Source: Codonopsis lanceolata
Lineage: Eukaryota; Streptophyta; Magnoliopsida; Asterales; Campanulaceae
NCBI GenBank assembly: GCA_013146195.2
Contig: CM028377.1
Location: 64,439,124 to 64,503,123, forward strand
Length of the DNA stretch: 64,000 nt
Direction: 5' to 3'
Below the pieces are notes generated by a model. That model made no database searches. It was given only the letters and a program-made list of their open reading frames with translations, and was not told the DNA's origin. Shown here piece after piece: positions 10,346 through 20,761 of this stretch; positions within the stretch are counted from its first letter, which is position 1, and each line of letters opens with the position of its first letter. The translations under genes and the position numbers were made by a program.

Positions 10346-12055
10346 TCAGAACTGAATGAAGAAGTCTTCATGGCTTTGCCTCCTGGATACATACCTCTTA
10401 GCTCAGTAGTAGGTTCTCCTCTTGTGTGTAAGCTTATGAAATCCTTGTATGGTTTGAAACATGCCCATAGACAATGGTTCCATAAGCTTTCAATTGCATT
10501 AAAGTAGTTTGGTTATAGTCAAGCTACTTCTGATCATACCCTTTTCACTAACGAGCCTAATGGAGAGTTCACATCCTTACTGGTCTATGATGATAACATA
10601 GTCATCACAAGTTCTTCACTGTTATTTCTCTTGTACAAACCTTCCTTCACAATCAATTTTCAATTAGAGATCTGGCCAGTTGAAGTATTTTTTGGGCCTT
10701 GAACTTGCTAGGAATTCTACAGACATATGTTTTCATCAAAGGAAGTATGCCTTGGACATTATTAAGGAAACTGGCCTGTAATGACCCGAACCTGAAAGTC
10801 CGGTCTATTACGTGTAGCCCACACACTGGCCCACTGAACAAGCAGCACCTTGGGTCATCAGGCCCACCACAAGCCGACCCAAAAGTCCATGGATGATGTT
10901 GGTGCCCAGAGGTAGTGTATGGCCACCTTATAAATCAAACACAATTCTCACACCTACCCGATATGGGATGGGGTATTACAATCTCCCCCACTTAAATCCT
11001 TGACGTCCTCATCAAGGTCGAATCATACCCCGGGTGATGCAGGAATCAAAAGGTGGCTCCCACCTTCTGCAGTGTAGCACTTTGGCCCGAACGACACTTT
11101 GTTCCCACATTTCCAGCCGGAACCCGCTCTGATACCATCTGTAACGACCCGAACCCGAAAAGTCTGGTCCGTTACGTGTAGCCCACACACTGGCCCACTG
11201 AACACGCAGCACCTTGGGTCATCAGGCATTCAGGCCCACCACAAGCCGACCCAAAAGTCCATGGATGATGTTGGTGCCCAGAGGTAGTGTGTTGCCACCT
11301 TATAAATCAAACACAATTCTCACACCTACCCGATGTGGGATAGGGGTATTACAGGCCTTACTAATGCCAAGGTTTCTAATTTACTCATTCCTTCCAATCA
11401 TGGGCTCTCTGCAGATTCTAGAGTTCTTTTTACCAATCTAGATCAATATAGAAGGCTGGTTGGTAGGCTTATATATTTGACTATTACAAGACCTGAAATC
11501 TCTTATGTTGTGCATGTGCTGGACCAATTTCTGTCCCAGCCTAGACAACCACATCTTGCAACTGCTATGAAGGTGGTTAAGCTCCTCAAACAGGCACCTG
11601 GTCAAGGATTGTTCTTTTCTTCCCAGTCATCCCCTACTCTTACAACTTATTGTGATGTTGATTAGGCTGCTTGCCCTACTACAAGAAAGTTTGCCACAGG
11701 TTTCTGCATTTTCTTAGGTTCTTTGATTTCTTAGAAGAACAAGAAGCAGTCCATTGTGTCTAGATCTTCTGTTGAATCTGAATACAGATCAATGGTTGCT
11801 ACCTGTTGTGTAATTGTTTGGTTAAAGTCTTTGCTACAGACACTTCATGTAATTCTATCTGCTCTAATTCCTCTCTACTGTGACAACAAAGATGCCCTCC
11901 ACATTGCAGCCAATCCATTCTATTGTGAGAGGACAAAGCACATAGATATTGACTATCATATTATCTGCGAAAAAGATTTACCAAGGGATCATTGCCACAT
12001 CTCATGTTCCCTCTCAACATCAGCCTGCAAACTTATTCACCAAGGGTCTGGCTGA
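10346..12055 (+). pseudogene. copia RT-RNase H fragment, interrupted
   Basis: Recognisable motifs before the insertion are the RT segment ending near 10776 with ALDIIKETG. After it come RLIYLTITRPEISYVV, the stop-interrupted TYCDVD near 11651, SRSSVESEYRSM with the RNase H Glu, LYCDNKDALHIAANP and the ERTKHIDIDYHI motif. Premature stops lie at about 10505, 11662 and 11732. The two coding halves fit together exactly across the TRIM. Confidence 0.85.
10777..11353 (-). mobile_element. Complete TRIM (miniature LTR retrotransposon)
   Basis: Two direct repeats, 10777-10980 (204 bp) and 11140-11353 (214 bp), each bounded by TGTAA..TTACA, flank only 159 bp. On the minus strand the inner edge of the right repeat is followed by TGGTATCAGAGC (11126-11137), the initiator-tRNA-Met primer-binding site. 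The inner edge of the left repeat is preceded by AAGTGGGGGAGAT (10981-10993), a polypurine tract. So the element reads LTR-PBS-PPT-LTR on minus. The LTRs differ by a small insertion (about 8 bp near 11225) and scattered substitutions. GGCC(T) on both sides is the target duplication. There is no coding capacity, as usual for TRIMs. Confidence 0.93.
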
Positions 12056-12287
12056 ATCTCAGTTGCAGCATCTTCTATCCAAGTTATGTGTGGTTAACTT
12101 GTTCACCACATCCACCTTGAGGAGGGTGTTAAGGTGTAGGGGTGTTAAGTGTCACTTTGTAATAGTTTGTATCTGTTGTTAGACATCAGGGGTGTCGGGA
12201 CACATTTTATTATAGTTGAGTAAGTGGGACAGTTACAGAGTATCTATCTGTTAGTTGGTTATAACTTATAAGGTGTATGGTCTGTAT

Positions 12288-14206
12288 TATAGGGGTGTAA
12301 CGGTGTGGTTTGGTTCGGTTTGAGGCCAAAACTACAAACTAAACTGACTTTCAACGGTTTTACATTTTTCAAATCGAATCGAATCGCCTATTACTTCGAA
12401 CCAAATTGAACGAAACCGATTGGTTTGGTTTGGTTTGATTTGATGGTTTAAATAGAAAAAAGAAAATTTTAACAAATAAAAAACCTTGATTGAACACAAT
12501 TCAAGTAAATTCACATAAGTGTTTACTGCTACAAGATTGAAACCTCAATCTTGATAAAAGCCACGAGAAACAGATCTAAAACCAAGGGGATAGGCCACCT
12601 GAACTAAACAACATTGTTGGATTTAAGAAAAAAATCAACTGACCTAAAATTAGTTGGCTTTAATCCCAAAAAATTATCTTGCTTTAACCCCAAAATATAA
12701 TGAGCTACCAAAATCAGCTGGCTTTAACCCTAAAAAATTCAATTAACCCAAAAAGATTTGAGGAAACACTAATCTGTGACAAACAAAAATTACTTTCACA
12801 AGAACAGAGTCGATCATTTCTTTACACACACAAAGTCATTCGAGAAACCAGAATGGTTATTCAGAGGCAGATGGACAAGTTTGAACGACAAACATATCGA
12901 GAAAAGGGGAGGGGGAAGAGGGATACTGATAGAAAGATAGAGAGAGAAGGAGACAGATCGAGAAGAGGGAGGATGGGAGAAAGAAATAGATCGAACGAGA
13001 GGCAGAGAATATGAGAGCTTGCCATGGGGGCGATGGCGGTGCCAGATCGATGAACGCCATGGTCAGTACGGTACTGAAGATGGAGTCGGTGTGAGACAGT
13101 TGTGAGAGAGAGCGAGAGAGGCATGCAAAGTGCAGCCGTCTTTGGTCTGAAGTGAGAGACGTTGATTTAGTGATTAGGTTGAGATTTTTTCTTATATATA
13201 TTTTATATAACATATATTATAATATATATAATTCTAATAATTCTTATATATATTTTATATAATAATAATATATAATAATTATTTTTCAAGCTTGGTCTGT
13301 TAAATACCTTTTGCAAATCTTTTTCTTAGAAACTGAACTAGCAAGAAAAAAATTGTGCCAAGTACAGGGGCTTCCACTTGACAATCTTTGTACACTTTCA
13401 AAAACTGGTTTTGGCTTTGGTGGAGCTTCCACTTGCTGTGAATACGAAGTACCAAAAAGATATTCACGTTGATCCTTTATGCATGTTGTTAGAGACTCTT
13501 TTGCACTATGAATAGCTTGTTGGATACTCTTTTTTCTGGAGCTTCAAACGAAGATCTTTGACACCAACTTTGCGATCTTAATGTTATATGAACGTTCAAG
13601 TTAAAAACATATTAAGAGAAACAAGAAATGAACATCATATTTTCAAATTACGTGCAACAAAACTGTACCATCAAGTATTTCAACTAAGACATTCTTGAGA
13701 CTTGAGGATCTTGATAGTTGTATACATGTTCCCATTTATCACAAGATGCCACTGGTTTAATGAAAAATCTTTGTTTTGTTAAAGAATGTGTCTACTATAT
13801 TTCCTAACTAGATTAAAGACGTGAGAATTTGCGTCACAAATTAATTTTGCAGTTAATAATACGTGTTTTTTGTTTTGTTTTTGGGTTTTGTCATCTTTTC
13901 ATTATGTAATGTAAATTGATCAGACTTTTACAAAATTTCAATCATATATTGATTCATTCGCATACTGTCGCTTCATGCATTGATCAAGTGTCATACTATT
14001 ACCGTGTCATAGGCACAGATACAAAATATAGTATATTAATAATTCTAATATGACGGTTCGGTTTGGAAGGTAAAATCGCAAACCGAACCGAACCGAGTGG
14101 TTTATAAATTTCTCAAACCAAAACCAAATCATCTTCACCCAAGACCAAACCAAACCACTCGATTCGATTCGATTTCGTTATTCGGCAATTCAGACTTACA
14201 CCCTTA
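12288..14206. mobile_element. Non-autonomous hAT-like element in a copia LTR
   Basis: Ends are inverted: TATAGGGGTGTAA at the left and TTACACCCTTA at the right. They are flanked by near-identical 8-mers GTCTGTAT (12280-12287) and GTCTGTAA (14207-14214). Both subterminal regions carry many GGTTTGGTT / GGTTCGGTT units, in opposite orientations. The 1.9-kb interior shows no transposase; the purine-rich stretch near 12850-13010 is low complexity. The 8-bp duplication and A/GGGGTG-type termini fit hAT. Confidence 0.8.
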
Positions 14207-14304
14207 GTCTGTAAGAGGGAAAAACAGACTTTGTGGAACTCAATTGAATACAAAATTTTGTCTTCCATTCTCTCTCTCTTTTAATTTCTTCAGTTAGTGA
14301 TGCT

Positions 14305-14425
14305 TTTTTTTTCTTTTTAAAATAGAAGATCAGTAATGGTTTCCCACTTAACTTCCTTGGTGACTCGAACTCATATCTTATTAGATATGAGTGTCTTATC
14401 ACTAAGCTGCACTTATTTGTCTCAA
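14305..14425 (-). mobile_element. tRNA-derived SINE with perfect 11-bp TSD
   Basis: Read on minus, the start GCAGCTTAGTGATAAG (14410-14395) resembles a pol III A box and AGTTCGAGTC (14371-14362) resembles a B box. A short body follows and ends in an A-rich tail (14305-14320). TTAGTGATGCT flanks it on both sides (14294-14304 and 14426-14436), a perfect target-site duplication. It lies just after the copia LTR end. Confidence 0.85.
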
Positions 14426-14439
14426 TTAGTGATGCTATT

Positions 14440-15080
14440 ATAACTCATTAATCACTAAAAAAAAATTAAATGATAGTTCTTAATAGAGTCGTTTGATCCT
14501 ACCTATTTTTGACTATTTTGAAATCCTTAGTATAGATCTAAAATATTATATTCTTGATATGTACTTACTCTAGATCATATAATATGTAAATGGATTTTGA
14601 ATCCAAATTACCCACGATCTTCACAAATTAATCCCTATGCTTATTCTCATTCTCCTTCCGACCACAACTTGGGCGAACAATAAACAAATCAATTACAAGC
14701 TCACACAAGTCAATAAAATAAAATTTTGGCCGAAATCTTTTTAAAAACTTTTAACTCCAAAAGTTTATTGTTCTTTTTTATAATCGTAAAAGATTACTTT
14801 TTGAAATATTGTTTAAAAAATATCATCATTTTCTTCAACAGCTCCGACAATACACTTTAGATTTGAAAATCACGATTGTGCACAAAAATACAGGGATCGA
14901 CTTGTTTGGTCAGGTCGCAGGGGTCGAGGGGGTAGCGCCCCCGAAAAGTAAACAAGGTTTTTGATTCATGAAATACGAAACTATAATGGATCTGTGTTGA
15001 GACTGCTGAGTTGAAGAATTTTTCAGTTGGAACGAAAGTGGAGATGGAGGAGGAAGAAGAAGGCTTACGACGGAAGAGAT
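14440..15080. other. Intergenic, no gene seen
   Basis: AT-rich sequence with no coding signal. GGGGGTAGCGCCCCCG at 14929-14944 is a short perfect hairpin. Confidence 0.5.
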
Positions 15081-15560
15081 GGAAGAAAAAGGTGGATGAC
15101 GTAAACTGGTTATTTATGTTTTTGTATCGCGGTGCAAAAAAAATGAATTAGATAATATTTTTGCACCGTAGTTCAAAGTATAATTTCCTAGTCTATTTTT
15201 GAACCGCGGTTCATAAATTTCATTGCATTAATTTTTGCACCGCGGTTTAATAGTATATTTTTGAATCACGGTTTATAAATTTCATTGCATTAATTTTTGT
15301 ACCGCAGTTCAAAGTTTAATTTCCTAGTCTATTTTTGAATCGCGATTCATAAATTTCATTGCATTAATTTTTGCACCGCGGTTCAATAGTTTAATTTCAT
15401 AATTGCAACGCAGTTCATAAATTTAAACTGATATTTTCGAAACGCAATATAAAAACGTAGCGCGCCTCAGGCTCATTAAGGGTATCGCAGTCATTTCGCC
15501 CTCAAATGTGCCATTTTCCGATTGAAAAAAAATTTGAACTAGAGGGGTTATAAACTTTAA
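15080..15560. repeat. Palindromic CGCGGTTCA repeat array (family copy 1)
   Basis: About ten degenerate monomers of the type TTTGAACCGCGGTTCATAAA / TTTTGCACCGCGGTTCAA alternate from 15126 to 15450. The larger unit is about 80 bp (...CATTGCATTAATTTTTGCACC...). The right part, GGGTATCGCAGTCATTTCGC to AAAGTGGACCGATCCG (15480-15577), matches 52240-52335. This defines a dispersed repeat family with two copies in the window. Confidence 0.8.
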
Positions 15561-15894
15561 AAAGTGGACCGATCCGTAATTATTTCTAAAATAATAGTTC
15601 ATAGGCCCGACAATTACAAACTGAAACTCATTAATTCATCCGAACTAACTTGAAAATTAACCAACCCAACCCGTTAACATTTTCGGGTCGAAACAGATAA
15701 CTCGTTTCAACTTGAAAATATTAATGGATGGGTTGTGTTAAAGCAGATCGGACCCGTTACCCATTTGACAGATAATTTTTAGGGGAAATTTCAAGTGGGT
15801 ACAATTTTGAAAACATGTTTTCATCTAGGACCATTAATTTTTTGCACATTTCATAAAACTACAAATTGCTTGCCAAATGCCAAAAATGTCATTA

Positions 15895-16025
15895 ATGAAA
15901 ACTCTGATGCCAAGCCAAAAATCAACCTGATGCCAAAAATCAACCTGATGCCAGGCATCAGAAATCAACCTAATGCCAAAAATCAACCTGATGACAGGCA
16001 TAAAAAATCAACATGATGCCTGACA
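15895..16025 (+). repeat. Short tandem repeat (~22 bp, AATCAACCTGATGCCA)
   Basis: Five to six imperfect units built on GCCAAAAATCAACCTGAT with variants (CAGGCATCAGAAATCAACC). No protein family is recognised in any frame. Confidence 0.8.
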
Positions 16026-16029
16026 TCAG

Positions 16030-16681
16030 AACCTTCAAAAATTAAAATCAAAACTCAAAACCCAAAATCAAACGTCAAAACCCACTATCACCGTCTCTCT
16101 CTCCCTCACGCCGGACAGTGAACATTTATCCTCCTCGACTACATATCCACGGTATCCACCACCACCATCAGCAATCTTCGCAACATGTTAAGGTGAGGAA
16201 TCTGTTCAGGCATACTCCAATTTTCCTGTCGTATCTCCGTGATTAGCAAGGACGACAATCTTTGTTTCTTAGAGACCAGAGAAAGTGCGAGAGAGACGAT
16301 GGTTGGATGGGGGATTGAGAAAGAGAGCGACGATGGTGGATTGACTGGGAGGGAGAGAGGTCAACAACAATGGCCGCCTGATTCTTGAGACACAGAGAGA
16401 CAGATGCGACTCAATATCGTCTAGCCTGAGATCATCGTTGAGACATTCAGTCTCATTTCATTGAAGCCCGACTTGAGATCGAGAAGGGTGAAGGGTCTCA
16501 TTGGGTATAATTTCTACATTTAACAATTAGCAGGGAGTTGTTTCATGTTTGAGAGTTGAGAGTCTCGAGACTTTTGAGTCATTGAATTTGACGTTGAGTG
16601 AATGAGAATGAGTGGTTGGTTGGGAGTCTTGGAACTTGGGCAATTGGAGTATTGGGTTGGGTAAGCAGGCGAGCAGTATCG

Positions 16682-16750
<69 letters not shown>

Positions 16751-17660
16751 TCCGGATCGAAGTAATACACCTTGAACTTCAAAGCAGAGGATAGTTATGT
16801 ACTTTCGCACTAAAATTGTACATAAAAGATATGTTTAAAAAATAGCTGGATTTATTTGAAAACATGTTTTAAAAGGTGTACCGGCTTGTAATTTTTTCTA
16901 ATTTTTATTCTATAAATGTATGAATTATTGGCGCAAGGGAATTCGGGTTAAGACAGGTGACCCGTTTTACCCTACCGTCCGCTCTAACCCCAACTGATCC
17001 AACCCGGAATATCTCAACCCGTTTGATTTTAGATTCTGATAGGATCCAACATGTTTCAACTCGATACTCGTCTCAACCCGATTCAACTCACACAATTTTC
17101 TAACCTAATCGTTCCACACTTTGGAACGAACCATCTGGCAAAGCAAATCCCAATAATTCCTACAAACCTACATATTAAGATTTGCTGACAGACTCCACAA
17201 ATCCACAAATATTTTCCATCCTGGTCGCTAACGACTCTGACAACCTATCGTACAACCTTACTAACGGCACACCAAGTATGAAGATTTTTTGGCATTTATT
17301 ACAAATAAAAATTTATGGAAACTTAATAAATTGGTGTCACCAACTTGGGTTCATATAGAATGGCCATCTGATCAGGTTCCAGCTTCCAGAAGTATTAATT
17401 CAGTATTATAAATTTATAGAGTAATGCTAGAGTCACTCAATAAGCACTCAAATTTGTGCACCAAATGATATGGTTTCTAATGTGTCATCTTATTTGGCAT
17501 TTTATGGGCTCCACTATAAGTTAAAAAGTTATGTTAACAATATGACACATAAAATATCATATCATTTGGTACCTAAAATTAAGTGCTATTAGAGTGGCCA
17601 TAGCATTACCCAAATTTATAACCCCTCTATCCTGGAGTCCGAATTTGTTCACCAAAGAAA
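16030..17660. other. Intergenic; (TA)n tract; hAT-like ACCCG-rich remnant
   Basis: A long (TA)n microsatellite lies at 16682-16746. The stretch 16935-17105 is full of AACCCG / CAACCCG words, as in non-autonomous hAT elements, but no matching ends were found. No gene is recognised. Confidence 0.4.
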
Positions 17661-17889
17661 ACAAGTTTCAATAAAATCGAATGAGGAACTTATATAAAGT
17701 AGGAAGTGGAGAATCTCACATTGGGAATAAAAAGAAAACAGCTCTACTTTATAAAGTAGAACTTTTAAACTTAACATTCGGCCCATGGGCCACTACATTT
17801 TTGTGTAGGAGGGAAAATCTAACTAAGTGCAGGTCCAAACACAAAGAGACAGAGACTCATTGGCAAACAACCGTCCATTCCATATACGG

Positions 17890-18200
17890 TGCCAGTTTTT
17901 GTCTTAAGATCAGAGATTCTGAATCTCGTGGATCTTCTACTTCTTCCCTATAACTCATTACTACAGTTCTACTTCTTTCCTATAACCAGTTTTTGTCTTA
18001 AGAACAGAGATTCTGAATCTCGTGGATCTTCTACTTCTTCCCTATAACTCATCACTACAGTTCTACTTCTTTCCTATAACTCATTACTACAAGTGCCAGT
18101 TTTTGTCTTCTGAATCCTGAATCTCGTGGATCTTCTACTTCTTCCCTATAACTCATTACTACAGTTCTACTTCTTTCCTATAACTCATTACTACAGGAAC
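17890..18200 (+). repeat. ~100-bp tandem repeat, 3 copies plus one dispersed copy
   Basis: The unit contains GCCAGTTTTTGTCTTAAG, TTCTGAATCTCGTGGATCTT and TCCCTATAACTCATTACTAC. It occurs at about 17890-17985, 17988-18085 and 18091-18195, and again at about 18767-18845. Copies 1 and 2 are close to identical; copy 3 is shortened. Confidence 0.88.
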
Positions 18201-18265
18201 TGGATCAGGCCGTTAACAGTCCGAATTTGTTCACCAAACACACATGCGTCGCTGCCTGGCTGGAA

Positions 18266-18505
18266 CCCTATCTTTTTGCTGCCAGTTCATTTTAAGCAGT
18301 GTGTGACCCTTTTGAACCTGTGAACCTATTATGTCTAACGGTTACAACCCCTTAAGACAGAACAGTTACGCCTCCTCAGACAATATCTTTTTGTTGCCAA
18401 TTCATTTCAAACGGTGTGTGACCCTTTTGAACATGTGAACCTATTATGTCTAACGATTATAAGCCCTTAAGACAGAATAGTTACGCCTCTTCAGACAACG
18501 GCGGT
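18266..18505 (+). repeat. ~120-bp tandem duplication
   Basis: The block TATCTTTTTG(C/T)TGCCA ... GTGTGTGACCCTTTTGAAC ... AGACAGAA(C/T)AGTTACGCCTC occurs twice in tandem (about 18268-18386 and 18387-18505) with a few substitutions. The surroundings look like promoter or UTR DNA (an ACAAATACTGC stretch near 18566, CT-rich run near 18608), but I cannot identify a gene. Open frames at 18657-19022 and 19044-19280 have no recognised domain. Confidence 0.8.
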
Positions 18506-19329
18506 TACTGACAGTTTTGTGTCCGTTTCGGACACACCCCAACCGCTCCCAACTCCCAACTGCCATACAAATACTGCATGAAAACAGATTTTCAAATACA
18601 GAAAAACTCTTCTCTTTCAGTGCACCACCTTTCTGCCCAAACAGAGATACAGCAGCGTGTCAAATTCGTCAGTGATTGAAGCTGGAAGGTCTGGCCTCTT
18701 CAATCACGTAAGATTCCAAAACCCTGGGAGACTCACTGACAAACACCCATCTATTCCATACACGGTGCTAGTTTTTGTCTTAAGGACAAAGATTCTGAAT
18801 CTCGTGGATCTTCTACTTCATCCCTATAACCCATTACTACAAGAACTCGATCAGGTCGCTAACAGTCCGAATTTGTTCACCAAAGCGTTAGTGAACAATA
18901 CCAACACTCTGCACAATATTGCCAAAAAAAAAAAAAAAAATCCTCTCCAAGCAGTCAAGCCTTTAATAAAAATTCAAATTCAACAATTATCCAGAGGATT
19001 GAATATGAAACCCGCACCCTGATGTGCCTGAAATGCGAGTCATGTGACCTCTCTGGCCACCACTATGAATTTCAATGTGGAGTCCCCGCCACCATTTCAC
19101 TTTCATAGCTTCCGACTGCACTGTCATGGACCACATCTTCACTGGACAGAAAACCCCCGGAACTCAGCACCAATCTCTACCAACATTTTCCTTTGCTTCA
19201 CTTCATTTCACGTCATCAAAGATTTTTCAAGAACTATTTTCTCGCATAAGTTTCCAGACATTCAAACGGGGCCTTTATGAGCAGACTAGAGTTGAGTTTA
19301 TTGTTAAAAATGACTCGCAGATTTAGACA

Positions 19330-20440
19330 AGCTTGCAAATGGGGTTTGAAGGTGGCTCAATTACTTCTCAAATTGGTCTCAATCTGAAGTAAATCTCTGA
19401 CTAGTTAAATTTCTTAGCCAAGCATGACGAATTGGATTACCAATAACTCTAATGATATTCTAATGAAACTGTCCAGTGAGCTTCTGATGGAGTTGAATAA
19501 AATTGCCTTGATCGGACTAGGACCGGATGCACAAGTTGCGTTATAACCAAGCGAGCTTGAAATGAGTCTCGACTCTCGAGTACCTACAATTATGTGCTCG
19601 CTCACACTTTATGAGATACAAACTCAATTCAACCCTTAGTTAATTGATACTCTTATAGGGTGTAAATGACTCCACACATAAAGTATGGTGATGGTTAGGG
19701 CTTGAAGGGAGTCGATGGTGTGAAGAAGTTGACGCGCCTATTGAGTTAGTTTAGTGCTCGTCGGAAATTGTCTAAATTTAAAACGATGCAAGAAACGAAT
19801 ACTAAAGGTGTGAAAGTTCTTAGAGTTTCGTCTTTATAAGATTAATAAAATAGACGATATGATTACTCATTGATAATAAACAAAAATAATTAATCATATT
19901 TTCGTGATTTGGCTCAAAATTAAAGGGTTTAGTTTGATTCGGTTTGACCTCGAACCGCTTAATTTTTCAAAAACTTAAACCCAGCTAAGTCATATAAACC
20001 ACAAAACCAAACCAAACCAATTCACTTGATTCGACTTAATGACTTGGGGACTCTGATTGACGCACCTATCCAATATAAGCACTATGAGAATATCTGTTTG
20101 GTTAGCATAGTATTTTCAATCAAGTTTAAAAAATAAAATACCAGACGGTAAAGTCAGCCATAACATACGTTTACTAGTGCAAACACTATCATTATGCATT
20201 TATGTTATTTTCTGTTCATATGTGATAAGCCCAAGAAAGAATAGCAACTCTTCATAGCTGGTACGACGTTTTCAAAGATCCTAAGGAATATTTCAAAGGG
20301 TCAAAATTTTGCTGCTCGGCCTCTCAATTTTCTCTCTCCTTTTTAGACCACTGTCTAGAAATGGCTACAACAGTAAAATTGACACAAGAACTACATCAAT
20401 GTGTATAAGGTGGGGGTGAACTAAACAGTTTGAGATAGAG
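19330..20440. other. Intergenic, no gene seen; small hAT-like remnant
   Basis: Nothing codes here. 19925-20035 has GGTTTGA / AAACCAAACCAAACC words of the kind found near hAT-like ends, without definable termini. Confidence 0.4.
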
Positions 20441-20761
20441 AAAGCACGGAAAGCCATTTGCAGCCTTTCAATTTATTGTACAACTTCCTTTAGCCTCGAC
20501 CCTTCACAAATGAACCTGGGGATGGGATGGGATGGGATGTGGCATCATATTGCAAATTTGCAACATACACTGAGATTTAGAGTCAGAAACACTGCTACAA
20601 GTACAACAGAGAGTGGTTCAACTTTGAACATTTGATTGAGAAATAAAATCGGGTGATCAGTCAGTTTGTGAAAAAAACATTAGACCTTCCTCAATAATTC
20701 TACCACTATAATACTGCTGTTCTGAATATTACTATAAGAGGAGAACTTACAGTTGGATAGA
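20440..20761 (-). other. Probable 3' UTR of the KUP12-like gene
   Basis: Directly follows the stop codon on the minus strand. An AATAAA on minus (TTTATT near 20470 on plus) is a possible polyadenylation signal. There is no competing gene. Confidence 0.4.

Larger units (their letters stand above)
10346..14292 (+). mobile_element. Ty1/copia remnant carrying two nested insertions
   Basis: The copia sequence begins abruptly in RT (EEVFMALPPGY at about 10357), continues with KSLYGLKHAHRQWF, is split at 10777 by a TRIM, and resumes at 11354 in RNase H, ending near 12055. A PPT-like GAGGAGGG and a 3' LTR beginning TGTTAAGG (12127) follow. The LTR is split at 12288 by a hAT-like element and resumes at 14207 (GTCTGTAAGAGGG), ending at about 14292. 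The RT catalytic box reads LVYDDN instead of YVDD. Everything 5' of RT is missing. Confidence 0.85.

Noticed and set aside
12857..13213. Open frames on the minus strand inside the hAT-like element
   Set aside because: They reverse a GA-rich low-complexity tract and show no transposase motif.
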